This document shows, piece by piece, positions 51,921 to 62,934 of a stretch of 64,000 bases of DNA. The first letter of the stretch is position 1; the number at the start of each line of letters is the position of its first letter. A program made the translations under genes and the position numbers. The stretch covers positions 242,501 to 306,500 of the forward strand of contig NZ_CP126107.1 of the NCBI RefSeq assembly GCF_030123365.1. Direction: 5' to 3'. The DNA comes from Neobacillus sp. SuZ13 (GTDB lineage Bacteria; Bacillota; Bacilli; Bacillales; Cytobacillaceae). The notes beneath the pieces are model-generated. The model saw only the letters and a program-made list of their open reading frames with translations, did not search any database and was not told the DNA's origin.

Positions 51921-51948
51921 AATTACAAAAAAGAATCATTAAATTAAA
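51918..51948 (+). promoter_or_regulatory. TTTAnTTACAAAA motif, copy D
   Basis: TTTAATTACAAAAAAG, then AATCATTAAATTAAA; upstream of the long malic enzyme gene. Confidence 0.55.
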
Positions 51949-52056
51949 AAACCTAGTGTGATAGGGAAAATGTTATTAACATAGATAGGTAAGAAATCTA
52001 TGTTCCGGTATTGTCCGAATAGCTATTTTAAGATAGAAAGAAGGAAACACCACACC

Positions 52057-53772
52057 ATGAATATGCCTGAGAATGTTATTATTACCACTTTAAAAGGAAA
52101 AGAAGTTCTCACTAATCCTTTTTTGAATAAAGGAACGGCTTTTACGAAAGAAGAAAGGGAGGACTTGGGACTTGACGGTCTGCTACCTTCCCAAGTGCTT
52201 TCCCTTGATGAACAAGTAAATAGGGTTTATGAACAGTATTCGATGCGAACTACGAATCTATTTAAACACGGTCTTCTTTATGATTTATATAACCGCAATG
52301 TTGTTCTGTTTTACCGATTATTGAAAGAACACCTAGCAGAAATGCTTCCAATTATCTACACTCCTACTGTCGGTGAGGCGATCCAGTCATACTCTCACAG
52401 CTACCGCCGCCCGGGTGGCTTATATCTTTCAATTGATGATCCTGAGGGCGTTGAAAAGGCATTTCACAATCTTGGACAGCCCAAAAATGGCATTGATTTA
52501 ATCGTCGTTACCGACTCTGAAAGCATTTTGGGTATTGGGGACCAAGGGGTAGGCGGTATTAATATTGCGATTGGTAAACTTGCTGTATACACAGCGGCAG
52601 CTGGGATTGATCCAAGCCGAGTTCTGCCAATCGTGCTAGATGTTGGTACGAACAATCAGGCTTTGGTTGCCGATCCTATCTATATTGGCAACAAATTCGC
52701 CCGTGTCCGCGGTGAGCGTTATGATCAATTCATTGATTTATTCGTTCAGACTGCAAGAAAGTTCTTTCCAGAGGTTCTTATTCACTGGGAGGATCTTGGC
52801 AATGTGAATGCGCGTAAGATCATGGACAAATACGGTGACAAAATCCTTACCTTCAACGACGACATCCAGGGAACAGGTGCAGTAACCCTTGCTGCTTTGA
52901 TGTCTGGACTAAAAGTAACAGGAACTGCTCTGAAGGACCAGCGTATTGTTGTCTTCGGACCAGGGGCTGCTGGCATCGGTATTGCTGATCAAATCTCTGA
53001 TTCCATGGTTCTTGAAGGGCTGACTAGAGAAGAAGCCTATGACCGTTTCTGGACCATTGACTATCGGGGGTTATTAACGGACGAAACACCAGACGTCCTG
53101 AACTTCCAGAAGCCTTATGTAAGAAAGGCGGATGAAGTCAGAAACTGGGATAAGAATGAGGACGGGCTTATATCATTAATGGAAGTTGTTCAGAAGGTGA
53201 AGCCAACCATCCTGATTGGTACTTCTGGACAAGCCGGTGCCTTCACCGAGAAAATTGTGAAAGAAATGGCCAAACACGTTGAGCGTCCTATTATCTTGCC
53301 AATGTCCAACCCGACCGCACTGACTGAAGCAGTGCCGGAAAACCTGATGAAATGGACTGATGGCAAGGCTCTAATTGCCACCGGCAGCCCGTTTGCCAAT
53401 GTGGAGTACAACGGTGTTTCCTATGAAATTGGCCAGTCAAATAATGCATTTGTCTTCCCGGGTCTGGGCCTTGGAGCCATTGTGGCAAAAACTGAAGTGA
53501 TCTCAAAAGGAATGTTCGCAGCAGCTGCCTATGCGGTTGCAAGAATGTCTGACGTCAGCACACCTGGAGCATCCCTGCTGCCATCCATTGAAAACCTTCA
53601 TGAAGTCTCAAAATACGTAGCCATTGAAGTCGTTAATGCGGCGATATACGAGGGAATTGCAAGAGTGGATATCCAAGATGTGGAGACTGCTATTGAAGAG
53701 GCTATGTGGAAACCTGAGTATAAGGAAGTCAAGAGTGTAGGGATTTGGACAAACATTCATTCCTATGCATAA
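52057..53772 (+). CDS. maeA: NAD-dependent malic enzyme, long type (MaeA/SfcA-like)
   Basis: 571 aa from ATG 52057, after GAAGGAAA. The large malic enzyme fold: [75 protein letters not shown] and [20 protein letters not shown]. It makes pyruvate and NADH from malate. A second, unrelated-size malic enzyme is at 47101, so malate use is doubly provided. Followed by a strong terminator. Confidence 0.92.
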   Translation: MNMPENVIITTLKGKEVLTNPFLNKGTAFTKEEREDLGLDGLLPSQVLSLDEQVNRVYEQYSMRTTNLFKHGLLYDLYNRNVVLFYRLLKEHLAEMLPIIYTPTVGEAIQSYSHSYRRPGGLYLSIDDPEGVEKAFHNLGQPKNGIDLIVVTDSESILGIGDQGVGGINIAIGKLAVYTAAAGIDPSRVLPIVLDVGTNNQALVADPIYIGNKFARVRGERYDQFIDLFVQTARKFFPEVLIHWEDLGNVNARKIMDKYGDKILTFNDDIQGTGAVTLAALMSGLKVTGTALKDQRIVVFGPGAAGIGIADQISDSMVLEGLTREEAYDRFWTIDYRGLLTDETPDVLNFQKPYVRKADEVRNWDKNEDGLISLMEVVQKVKPTILIGTSGQAGAFTEKIVKEMAKHVERPIILPMSNPTALTEAVPENLMKWTDGKALIATGSPFANVEYNGVSYEIGQSNNAFVFPGLGLGAIVAKTEVISKGMFAAAAYAVARMSDVSTPGASLLPSIENLHEVSKYVAIEVVNAAIYEGIARVDIQDVETAIEEAMWKPEYKEVKSVGIWTNIHSYA

Positions 53773-53825
53773 GTAAATAGTTAAATAAAATGCCTGTTAA
53801 CATGAAGAATATAGAGGATTTAAGC

Positions 53826-53872
53826 AGAGGCTTCTCATAAGTTGAGTAAACTTATGGGGAGCCTCTTTTTTA
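53826..53872 (+). terminator. maeA terminator
   Basis: AGAGGCTTCTCATAAGTT pairs with AACTTATGGGGAGCCTCT (53849-53866) with one mismatch, then seven T. The remaining gap to 54104 has only AT-rich promoter sequence. Confidence 0.92.
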
Positions 53873-54104
53873 TGATTATTTTGAGATGAGCAGTTTTTGT
53901 AAATCATCCCAAAATCCAAGCCTATCCATTATTTTGTATAAATTTATTAATAATTTAAAGAAAATTGAACTTTTAGACGGGTAGATATAACATTCATTTT
54001 AAGAGATAAACTGTTATTATTATTTAATTAGTGGGCTATACCTCGGAAGATGGGAAGCAGTTAATTGTATGATGATCAACTCATTAAGAAAGGTGAGTAG
54101 ATAA

Positions 54105-56030
54105 ATGGTATCGAAACGACAGAAGGACATCGTGTTGTCTTTAATGAAGGAGCAAGAACCTGTTACAGCCGAATGGATGGCCAAAGAACTGGGTGTGAGT
54201 GATAGAACCATTCGTACCGAGATCAAAGAACTTCAATCACAATCCACTTCGCTAGGAATCATTATTGAATCAGTTCGAGGAAAAGGGTATCTATTAGATA
54301 TAAAGGATTATGAAGTGTTTGAGCAGGAGTTTATTTCTAATGCGAATGATGCAATAAATGAAAGCCAATCTGATTTTTCCGAACAGGAAAATCGGGTTTT
54401 GTATATTTTAAAACGATTTTTATTAGAAAAGGAACCTATAAAATTAGAAAGTCTTGAAGAAGAGCTATTTGTTTCCAAGCCAAAGCTTCAAAATGACTTA
54501 AAAGTCGTCCGTGAATTATTGGAAAGTTATCATTTAAAGTTAGTTACTAGACCGCATCATGGTTCGCATGCAGAAGGCGATGAATATATGAAGCGGCTAT
54601 GTTTTTCAAATTATATTTTACGGCGAAATAGCAACTTAAACATTGACAGTAATTCCTTTCAACTTTTGGATCAAAATCTGTTTGAAAGGGTAAAGGAAAC
54701 GATCATAAAAAAAGTGAATGAATACAAAATTGAGGTATCAGACATTGCACTCGAAAATTTGGCAACCCATATCACAATTGGATGTAAGAGAATTGAAGAA
54801 GGATTTGTCATTGAAAACCTTGAACAAGATTTAATAGGAAAATATCCATTTGAAAAAATAGTGGCCAATGAAATTGTAAAAGAGGTAGAGGATTTTACGG
54901 GTTTGGAATTTCCCAAATCTGAGATCGACTATATTATTGTCCATTTGTTGGGGACAAAATTAATTCATAAGAATACGTTGAATGAATTTAGTAAATTTGA
55001 TGAACTAGGCACCATCATTCATTGCATGCTGGAAAGATTGAAAACCGAATTAAATTGGAATTTCAAAGACGATTCCGAATTCATTCAAGCGCTGAGTTTG
55101 CACATTCGGCCTGCAATGAACAGGTTACGCTATAATATGAACATTCGGAATCCATTATTAGAGGAAATTAAACGAAAATATCCTAGTGCCTTTGAGGGGG
55201 CTGCCATTGCGAGCAGATGCATCGACGAATATTTGGAGAGAGAGGTAGGAGAACACGAAATTGCTTATATTGCCTTACATATCGGAGTGGCATTAGAAAG
55301 AATGAAGACAAGGCAGAAAAGGGCAAAACGGGTACTTGTGGTATGTGCATCTGGTGTGGGGAGTGCAAGGCTTTTGTTTTATCGTTTACGAAATGAATTT
55401 AATGATGAAATAGATATTGTGTCTACAACCAATTATTATCAATTAAAAGAATACGATCTATCGTCTATTGATTTTATTATTAGTACGATCCCTATAAAAG
55501 AAGAGATAGGCGTTCCGGTACTTGTCGTTAATACCTTTTTAGGGGAAGGAGATATTGCTAATATTAGGAAAGGTGTATCTTCTGGAAAAGAGTGTGAGAG
55601 TCAGAGCTATTTAGATATATCGAAAGTTTTTATTCATAAAGACTTGAAGGATAAAGAAAGCGTTATCCGTTTTATGTGTGATGAATTATACAAACAAAAA
55701 CTCGTCTCCAAAGATTATGTGAATTTGGTATTGGAAAGGGAGGAGGTCGCTCCAACCAGCTTTGGGAATCTTGTGGCCATCCCTCATCCGCTTACGCCGG
55801 AAACAGATGAAACATTTTGGACCGTTTGCACATTAAAAAGGCCAATCGAATGGACAGACAAACATAGGGTTCAATTTATTTGCTTGTTGAACATAAGAAA
55901 AGTACCAGAGGGTGATCTGGATAGGATGTATAAAAGACTCATTGCCCTAATTGAAAACAGTACAACGGTCCAAAAAGTTATAAAGAGTGACTCAGCTGAA
56001 GAAATTATTAAGATATTAAATGAATCTTAA
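54105..56030 (+). CDS. licR: PTS-regulated transcriptional activator LicR (BglG/MtlR type)
   Basis: 641 aa, the same size as B. subtilis LicR. Order: HTH (LSLMKEQEPVTAEWMAKELG, VSDRTIRTEIKELQ), a second HTH near 90-150, two PRD domains (about 190-295 and 300-405, each with conserved histidines), an EIIB-like domain (RVLVVCASGVGSARLL) and an EIIA-like domain (FGNLVAIPHPLTPETDE). Phosphorylation by the PTS sets its activity. It is followed by the lic-type PTS genes it should activate. Confidence 0.92.
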   Translation: MVSKRQKDIVLSLMKEQEPVTAEWMAKELGVSDRTIRTEIKELQSQSTSLGIIIESVRGKGYLLDIKDYEVFEQEFISNANDAINESQSDFSEQENRVLYILKRFLLEKEPIKLESLEEELFVSKPKLQNDLKVVRELLESYHLKLVTRPHHGSHAEGDEYMKRLCFSNYILRRNSNLNIDSNSFQLLDQNLFERVKETIIKKVNEYKIEVSDIALENLATHITIGCKRIEEGFVIENLEQDLIGKYPFEKIVANEIVKEVEDFTGLEFPKSEIDYIIVHLLGTKLIHKNTLNEFSKFDELGTIIHCMLERLKTELNWNFKDDSEFIQALSLHIRPAMNRLRYNMNIRNPLLEEIKRKYPSAFEGAAIASRCIDEYLEREVGEHEIAYIALHIGVALERMKTRQKRAKRVLVVCASGVGSARLLFYRLRNEFNDEIDIVSTTNYYQLKEYDLSSIDFIISTIPIKEEIGVPVLVVNTFLGEGDIANIRKGVSSGKECESQSYLDISKVFIHKDLKDKESVIRFMCDELYKQKLVSKDYVNLVLEREEVAPTSFGNLVAIPHPLTPETDETFWTVCTLKRPIEWTDKHRVQFICLLNIRKVPEGDLDRMYKRLIALIENSTTVQKVIKSDSAEEIIKILNES

Positions 56031-56051
56031 CTTCTGAATAGGAAAAGAACG

Positions 56052-56082
56052 AGGGTATTCCAAAAGGAATTCCCTTTTTTAG
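56052..56082 (+). terminator. licR terminator
   Basis: AGGGTATTCC (56052-56061) pairs with GGAATTCCCT (56066-56075) with one T-T mismatch, then T. Confidence 0.85.
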
Positions 56083-56121
56083 TTTGGGGCTAAATTTTAC
56101 ATGACAGTAACTTCATTATTA

Positions 56122-56145
56122 TTTTTCCGTTACCTAACGGAAAAA
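56122..56145. promoter_or_regulatory. 24-bp palindrome upstream of licB (candidate LicR site)
   Basis: TTTTTCCGTTA-CC-TAACGGAAAAA, perfect arms of 11 bp. No T-run follows, so it is not a terminator. Position just upstream of the cre site and lic promoter suits an activator site. Confidence 0.55.
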
Positions 56146-56158
56146 ACCTTTCTGTAAA

Positions 56159-56172
56159 ATTAAACGCTTTCA
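56159..56172 (+). promoter_or_regulatory. candidate cre site before the lic operon
   Basis: ATTAAACGCTTTCA fits TGNAANCGNNNNCA except for the first two bases. CcpA repression of beta-glucoside use would be expected. Confidence 0.6.
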
Positions 56173-56293
56173 ACGTAAACTATAAAACATAAAGAGGTTA
56201 AGCACTCTTAAAACAATGGCTAATTAGCTTGTTAGTTTAATTAATGTTTTGTTTTTCAGAATAACTTTTATGAATAATAGGAGGAATAAATCG

Positions 56294-56602
56294 ATGAATA
56301 TTTTATTATGTTGTGCAGCAGGAATGAGTACAAGTTTACTGGTAACCAAGATGGAAAAAGCAGCCCAAGAACAAGGCTTGGAAGGGAAAATCTGGGCAGT
56401 TGCAGCTAACTCAGTCAATCAACATATTGACAATGCGGATGTCCTTCTTTTAGGACCTCAAGTTAGATACCTTCTTTCAAATATGAAAAAGTTAGGTGAA
56501 GAAAAGGGCATTCCAGTGGATGCCATCAATCCAATCCACTATGGTACGTGTAATGGAGCCGAAGTTTTAAAAACAGCTATAAATCTAGCCAATAATAAAT
56601 AA
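56294..56602 (+). CDS. licB: PTS lichenan/cellobiose-type EIIB component
   Basis: 102 aa from ATG 56294 after [26 protein letters not shown] contains the phosphorylated cysteine at the start of the Lac-family EIIB loop. First gene of licB-licC-licA; 17 nt before licC. Confidence 0.92.
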   Translation: MNILLCCAAGMSTSLLVTKMEKAAQEQGLEGKIWAVAANSVNQHIDNADVLLLGPQVRYLLSNMKKLGEEKGIPVDAINPIHYGTCNGAEVLKTAINLANNK

Positions 56603-56619
56603 TAAAAGGAGAAAAGAAA

Positions 56620-57960
56620 ATGAGTAAATTCAACAACTTTCTAGAAGAGAAAGTCATGCCTGTTGCAGGAAAAATTGGTGCGCAAAGACACTTATTGGCT
56701 CTTCGTGATGGTCTTATTGCGACCATGCCATTCATTGTCATTGGTTCATTTTTCTTGATCGTGGCTAATTTGCCGATTCCAGGTTATGCTGATTGGATGA
56801 CTTCTATTTTTGGCCCGACATGGGCTGCTAAATTAAGTTATCCAGTGGATGCAACTTTCAATATCATGTCAATTATTGCAGCGTTCGCGGTGGCTTACCG
56901 ACTAGCAGAAAGCTATAAGCTTGACGCGATGAGTGCGGGTGCAATTTCAGTTGCTGCCTTCATGTTGACAACACCATTTAGTTTCTTATTTACTCCAGCT
57001 GGAGCAGAAGAAGGGGTTTTGGTAACTGGTGCAATTTCAAAAGCTTTCTTGAGCAGTAAAGGTTTGTTTGTTGCGTTATTGTTTGCAATTATATCAACAG
57101 AAATTTATCGTTGGGTCGTCAAAAAAAATATTGTTATTAAAATGCCAGCGGGTGTACCGCCTAGTGTTGGTAAATCATTTGCAGCATTAATTCCGGGATT
57201 TTTTGTTCTTCTTGTGGTTTGGGTAATCCGTTTACTTGTTGAAATGACTCCTTATCAAAGTATCAACGGCTTAGTTACGACCCTTTTAGGTGACCCGCTA
57301 AAATTGGTAGGGCTTACTCTAGGTGGAACCATTGTTGCTGAATTATTCGTAACTTTATTATGGGCTACTGGATTACACGGTACAAACATTGTTAAAAGTG
57401 TAATGGAACCAATTTGGTTTGGTGCGATGGGTGACAATATGACGGCCTATCAAGCTGGCCAACCTCTACCGCATATTGTTACACAACAATTCTGGGATAA
57501 CTTCGTCCACATCGGTGGAACAGGTGTAACATTTGGTTTGGTTCTATCAATGGTCATGTTTGCTAAATCCCAACAAATGAAAAGTCTTGGTCGTTTGGCA
57601 TTTGCTCCTAGTATCTTTAACATTAACGAGCCATTAATCTTTGGTATGCCAATCGTGCTAAACCCAATCATGATCATTCCATTCGTCCTAACTTCAATAG
57701 TTACCGTTATTGTAACATTCCTAGGAATGGATATGGGATTGGTCGCAAAACCAACAGGTATTGCAGTGCCTTGGACCATGCCGCCCATTATCTCAGGATA
57801 TCTTGCATCTGGTGGACATATTTCAGGTGCCATCATGAATGTAGTTAACATTGTTATTTCTTTTGTAATTTATCTTCCATTCTTCAAAATATATGATAAA
57901 GCGAAGAAGAGAGAAGAAGATGCGATGAACAAAGGTGAAACAAAGGAAATTATCGCCTAA
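56620..57960 (+). CDS. licC: PTS lichenan/cellobiose-type EIIC component
   Basis: 446 aa membrane permease: LALRDGLIATMPFIVIGSFFLI at the start, LLWATGLHGTNIVKSVMEPIW in the middle, and FNINEPLIFGMPIVLNP, the conserved substrate block of the Lac-family EIIC, then a charged tail. It imports and phosphorylates beta-glucosides with EIIB and EIIA. Confidence 0.92.
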   Translation: MSKFNNFLEEKVMPVAGKIGAQRHLLALRDGLIATMPFIVIGSFFLIVANLPIPGYADWMTSIFGPTWAAKLSYPVDATFNIMSIIAAFAVAYRLAESYKLDAMSAGAISVAAFMLTTPFSFLFTPAGAEEGVLVTGAISKAFLSSKGLFVALLFAIISTEIYRWVVKKNIVIKMPAGVPPSVGKSFAALIPGFFVLLVVWVIRLLVEMTPYQSINGLVTTLLGDPLKLVGLTLGGTIVAELFVTLLWATGLHGTNIVKSVMEPIWFGAMGDNMTAYQAGQPLPHIVTQQFWDNFVHIGGTGVTFGLVLSMVMFAKSQQMKSLGRLAFAPSIFNINEPLIFGMPIVLNPIMIIPFVLTSIVTVIVTFLGMDMGLVAKPTGIAVPWTMPPIISGYLASGGHISGAIMNVVNIVISFVIYLPFFKIYDKAKKREEDAMNKGETKEIIA

Positions 57961-58055
57961 GAAAATGACTGGGCATTAGTTTTGGAACCCAAAATTGACA
58001 GGAAAGGAAAGGAGAATGTTCCTTTCCTAGTAAATTATATGAAAGGCTGTTATTC

Positions 58056-58376
58056 ATGAATAAAGAGGAACTTTACAATCATGCATTTCAATTAATCCTT
58101 CATGCAGGAAATGCAAAAAGCTTAGCAATGGAAGCGATGTATGCAGCTAGAGAAGGCAATTTCGATGAAGCGGAAGCAAAACTAATCGAAGCAGATTCTG
58201 CATTCAATGAAGCACATCATGTTCAAACTGATTTAATCCAAAAGGAAGCAGGCGGAGATGAATTCAATCTTCCTCTTATTATGATTCATGCACAAGATCA
58301 TTTGATGAACTCATTAATCTTAAAAGATTTAGCTAGAGAAATAATAGAATTGCATAAACTTATCAAAAAGGCTTAA
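58056..58376 (+). CDS. licA: PTS lichenan/cellobiose-type EIIA component
   Basis: 106 aa, helical Lac-family EIIA. NLPLIMIHAQDHLMNS holds the phosphorylated histidine (His78). LILHAGNAKSLAMEAMYAAREG is the usual N-terminal block. Separated from licC by 95 nt, from the glucosidase by a terminator. Confidence 0.92.
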   Translation: MNKEELYNHAFQLILHAGNAKSLAMEAMYAAREGNFDEAEAKLIEADSAFNEAHHVQTDLIQKEAGGDEFNLPLIMIHAQDHLMNSLILKDLAREIIELHKLIKKA

Positions 58377-58515
58377 AACAAAATCCTCTTTCAGCAGGAC
58401 TTATAAAAGATAACCAATGTTGACAACTTTGCAAAGCGCATGGTTGAAAGATCAAATTCAATGGGTTTGTCAGAAGGCCATTACAAACTGATAAAATGTC
58501 TGTCATTTTTTAATT

Positions 58516-58537
58516 GCCCAATACTGGGCTTTTTTTA
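58516..58537 (+). terminator. terminator between licA and the glucosidase gene
   Basis: GCCCA-N4-TGGGC followed by seven T. It may give partial read-through so that the glucosidase is made at a lower level, or end the lic mRNA. Confidence 0.8.
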
Positions 58538-58583
58538 TTCAAGATTATTTCGCATACTCATTCTTAGAAAGGAATGAAATTAA

Positions 58584-60077
<1,494 letters not shown>

Positions 60078-60105
60078 ATTAAATAAATATCAAGATTTAA
60101 AAAAT

Positions 60106-60142
60106 ATAAAACAGGTGCTCAGCATCTGTTTTATATTTTCTT
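60106..60142 (+). terminator. glucosidase terminator
   Basis: TATAAAACAG (60106-60115) pairs with CTGTTTTATA (60127-60136), then TTTTCTTT. Confidence 0.8.
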
Positions 60143-60246
60143 TGCACGCTTAAACCATCAAGATTTTGGCTTCAAAATTTAATGCGGTTGACTTTTCATG
60201 ATACTATAATGATATCTGAATTTGAAATGTAATGAGGTTGAGGATC

Positions 60247-61242
60247 ATGAGTACAATCTTAGATATTGCCAAGCTTGCGGGTGTGGCGAAGAGTACGGTT
60301 TCTCGGTTTTTAAATGGCGGCTCTGTTGGGGAAGCGACGAAGAAGAAAATTGAACAAGCGATCAAGGAAACCGGGTATACTCCGAATCCATTTGCGCAGA
60401 GCTTGAAAGCGAAGAAAACGAATATTATTGGCACGATTGTCCCGCGGCTTGATTCCTACGCTTCTTCGCAAACGTTAATTGGTATTGATGAGCAATTAAA
60501 GCAGATGAATTATCAAATGCTGATCTCCAATACAAGTCAAAATCTGGAGCGAGAGATTGAAAGCATTTATAGCTTTGCCAATCAAAAGATGGCGGGGATT
60601 ATTTTGCTTGCTACCGAAATCACGGATCAGCATATCGAGGCATTTGAAACCGTTAAAGTTCCTGTTCTGCTAATAGGACAAGAGCATGAGGATTTTTATA
60701 GTCTAATTCATGATGATTTTTGCGCTGGTTATGAAATGGGCCGGTATGTCCTTGAAAAGGGATATCGGAAAATTGCTTATCTAGGCGTAACGGAACGGGA
60801 TATTTCAGTTGGGGTGAAGCGAAAGCAGGGCTTTAAAATGGCGATTCAAGAAGTAGAGGATTGTAAGGTTCGCTTCTATGAGACATTGTTCAAGATTCCA
60901 GCTGCGCAAGCTAGTGCAATGGAAATCATCCATGAATTTCAGCCTTCCATCATTGTTTGTGCGACCGATAATATTGCCCTTGGGGTGATGAAGGCAGCGT
61001 ATTCAGCGGGGCTAACGATTCCAAAAGATATAGCGTTAACGGGGTTTGGTGGATATGATGTGACAGAAATCATGCATCCGGGCTTGACGACGGCGAAGTT
61101 TTTTTACAAAGAAGCAGGGGAAACGGCTGCAAAACATATGGTAGAGTTAGTTAATGAGCGCCCTGTCGAAAAAGTAACCATTTCTAAATTTGAAATTATT
61201 GAGCGAGAAAGCGTTGACAATTTCTTTAATCGTCCACTATAA
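60247..61242 (+). CDS. LacI-family regulator of the sucrose genes (ScrR-like)
   Basis: 331 aa from ATG 60247 after GAGGTTGAGG. LacI helix-turn-helix TILDIAKLAGVAKSTVSRFL followed by the hinge PNPFAQSLKAKKTNIIGTIVP and a periplasmic-binding-protein-like core. Three GGAACCGGTTCC-type palindromes, the operator shape typical of LacI proteins, lie just downstream before the sucrose PTS gene. Its stop codon lies inside the -10 box of the next promoter. Confidence 0.87.
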   Translation: MSTILDIAKLAGVAKSTVSRFLNGGSVGEATKKKIEQAIKETGYTPNPFAQSLKAKKTNIIGTIVPRLDSYASSQTLIGIDEQLKQMNYQMLISNTSQNLEREIESIYSFANQKMAGIILLATEITDQHIEAFETVKVPVLLIGQEHEDFYSLIHDDFCAGYEMGRYVLEKGYRKIAYLGVTERDISVGVKRKQGFKMAIQEVEDCKVRFYETLFKIPAAQASAMEIIHEFQPSIIVCATDNIALGVMKAAYSAGLTIPKDIALTGFGGYDVTEIMHPGLTTAKFFYKEAGETAAKHMVELVNERPVEKVTISKFEIIERESVDNFFNRPL

Positions 61243-61243
61243 T
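61214..61243 (+). promoter_or_regulatory. sigma-A promoter of the sucrose operon
   Basis: TTGACA (61214-61219), 18-nt spacer, TATAAT (61238-61243), both consensus. The -10 box includes the TAA stop codon of the LacI gene. Confidence 0.75.
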
Positions 61244-61252
61244 GAAAACAAC

Positions 61253-61264
61253 GAAACCGGTTCC
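61253..61264. promoter_or_regulatory. LacI-type operator O1
   Basis: GAAACCGGTTCC, one base from the perfect palindrome; placed at the expected transcription start. Confidence 0.8.
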
Positions 61265-61340
61265 AATCAAGAGAACCTTTTCACTTGGTAACATTCGAAT
61301 TCGGTTTCTCTTTTAATCATTTATTTTTTTAGTATATTTT

Positions 61341-61352
61341 GGAACCGGTTCC
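61341..61352. promoter_or_regulatory. LacI-type operator O2
   Basis: GGAACCGGTTCC, perfect; right after TATATT (61334-61339), a possible second -10. Confidence 0.85.
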
Positions 61353-61384
61353 GCGGAAAGGGATTTTATTTTTTATCGAAAAAT

Positions 61385-61396
61385 GGAACCGGTTCC
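61385..61396. promoter_or_regulatory. LacI-type operator O3
   Basis: GGAACCGGTTCC, perfect; 44 bp centre to centre from O2, about four helical turns, and 28 nt before the PTS start codon. Confidence 0.85.
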
Positions 61397-61424
61397 TAAA
61401 TCAAAGGAAAAGAGAGGGATTAAG

Positions 61425-62876
61425 ATGGATCATAAAAAAATTGCACGGGAAGTCCTTAATGCCATTGGTGGTCAGGAAAACGTATCAGCTGCAGCGCATT
61501 GCGCCACACGCTTACGTCTAGTTTTACATGATGAATCAATCGTTAATCAAGCAGCATTGGATAACATGGATGTTGTGAAAGGGACCTTCTCAACGGGTGG
61601 TCAGTTTCAAATTATCTTAGGTTCTGGAACAGTGAACGAGGTCTATAAGCACTTGGCGGAGATGTCCGGTCAAACGGAAATGTCAACGAGTGATGTGAAA
61701 GACGCGGCAGCGAAGAAACTGAATCCGATTCAGCAATTCGTTAAAATGCTGTCAGACATTTTCGTTCCGATTATCCCAGCAATCGTCGCTGGTGGTTTAC
61801 TAATGGGAATCAACAATGTCCTAACGGCTCCAGACTTATTTATCGAAGGAAAATCTTTAGTGGATGCCAATCCAGAAATGGCGGATTTAGCAGCACTTAT
61901 TAATACATTTGCCAATGCAGCCTTTGTCTTTTTACCGATTTTAATTGGTTTTTCAGCAACGAAACGGTTCGGAGGGAATCCTTTCCTTGGGGCCACACTT
62001 GGAATGCTAATGGTTCATCCGGACTTATTAAATGGGTATGGTTACGGTGCTGCATTACTGAAAAATGAAGTCCCGGTTTGGAATCTTTTTGGCTTAGAAA
62101 TCGAAAAGGTAGGCTATCAGGGATCCGTACTTCCTGTTCTTGCCGCGTCTTTTATTCTAGCAAAAATCGAAACGTCTTTACGGAAGGTTGTTCCCTCTGC
62201 TTTAGACAATCTATTAACACCGTTATTGTCTATCTTTATTACCGGAGTTTTAACGTTTACCTTGGTAGGACCGCTGACTCGCTCTGCTGGTAATCTATTA
62301 ACAGATGGTATTGTCTGGTTATATGACACAACAGGTGTCATTGGCGGAATCATCTTTGGTTTAGTTTATGCGCCAATTGTTATTACAGGTATGCACCATA
62401 GCTTTATCGCAGTAGAAACGCAATTGCTTGCTGATGTTGCGAAAACGGGTGGATCGTTTATCTTTGTCATTGCGGCAATGTCAAACATTGCGCAAGGAGC
62501 AGCGACACTTGCTGTGCTAAAGACAACGAAAAATGCCAAGATCAAAGGAACTGCTTCTGCAGCCGGGATCTCTGCCTTATTAGGAATTACGGAACCAGCG
62601 ATGTTTGGGGTTAACTTGAAATTACGCTACCCCTTTATCGGTGCCATTACTGGTTCTGCTGTGGGATCTGGCTTTGTTACGGTGTTCAAGGTTAAAGCGA
62701 CTGCGTTAGGGGCAGCGGGTATACCAGGAATTATCTCGATTCGCCCAGATACAATTATTTCTTATGTGATCGGTATGGCCATTGCGTTTGCCGTAGCATT
62801 TATCGTTACGATTGTTTTAGCAAAGAGAGAAGAAAAAATAGCAGTTAAAAAATCATCTGGTCAAGCAGCAGCATAA
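61425..62876 (+). CDS. PTS sucrose-specific EIIBC component
   Basis: 483 aa from ATG 61425 after AAAAGAGAGGG; upstream in-frame ATG codons lie in operator O3. EIIB: AIGGQENVSAAAHCATRLRL with the phosphorylated Cys26, then an EIIC domain (PIQQFVKMLSDIFVPIIPAI, ITGMHHSFIAVETQLL, GITEPAMFGVNLKLRYP). There is no EIIA domain, so a separate EIIA (for example glucose type) must supply phosphate. Substrate assigned from the GH32 hydrolase that follows. Confidence 0.9.
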   Translation: MDHKKIAREVLNAIGGQENVSAAAHCATRLRLVLHDESIVNQAALDNMDVVKGTFSTGGQFQIILGSGTVNEVYKHLAEMSGQTEMSTSDVKDAAAKKLNPIQQFVKMLSDIFVPIIPAIVAGGLLMGINNVLTAPDLFIEGKSLVDANPEMADLAALINTFANAAFVFLPILIGFSATKRFGGNPFLGATLGMLMVHPDLLNGYGYGAALLKNEVPVWNLFGLEIEKVGYQGSVLPVLAASFILAKIETSLRKVVPSALDNLLTPLLSIFITGVLTFTLVGPLTRSAGNLLTDGIVWLYDTTGVIGGIIFGLVYAPIVITGMHHSFIAVETQLLADVAKTGGSFIFVIAAMSNIAQGAATLAVLKTTKNAKIKGTASAAGISALLGITEPAMFGVNLKLRYPFIGAITGSAVGSGFVTVFKVKATALGAAGIPGIISIRPDTIISYVIGMAIAFAVAFIVTIVLAKREEKIAVKKSSGQAAA

Positions 62877-62887
62877 TAAAAGACTGA

Positions 62888-62912
62888 AAAGGGGAATCCA
62901 ATGATTCTCCTT
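62888..62912 (+). other. intercistronic hairpin before scrB
   Basis: AAAGGGGAATC pairs with GATTCTCCTTT with one G-T pair; only a short T tail. Probably an mRNA stabiliser or weak attenuator. Confidence 0.55.
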
Positions 62913-62934
62913 TCTGTATTAGGAGTGAATCAGC

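Noticed and set aside
53826..53872. Long stem after maeA as a possible regulatory RNA.
   Set aside because: A stem directly followed by seven T right after a gene is a plain intrinsic terminator.
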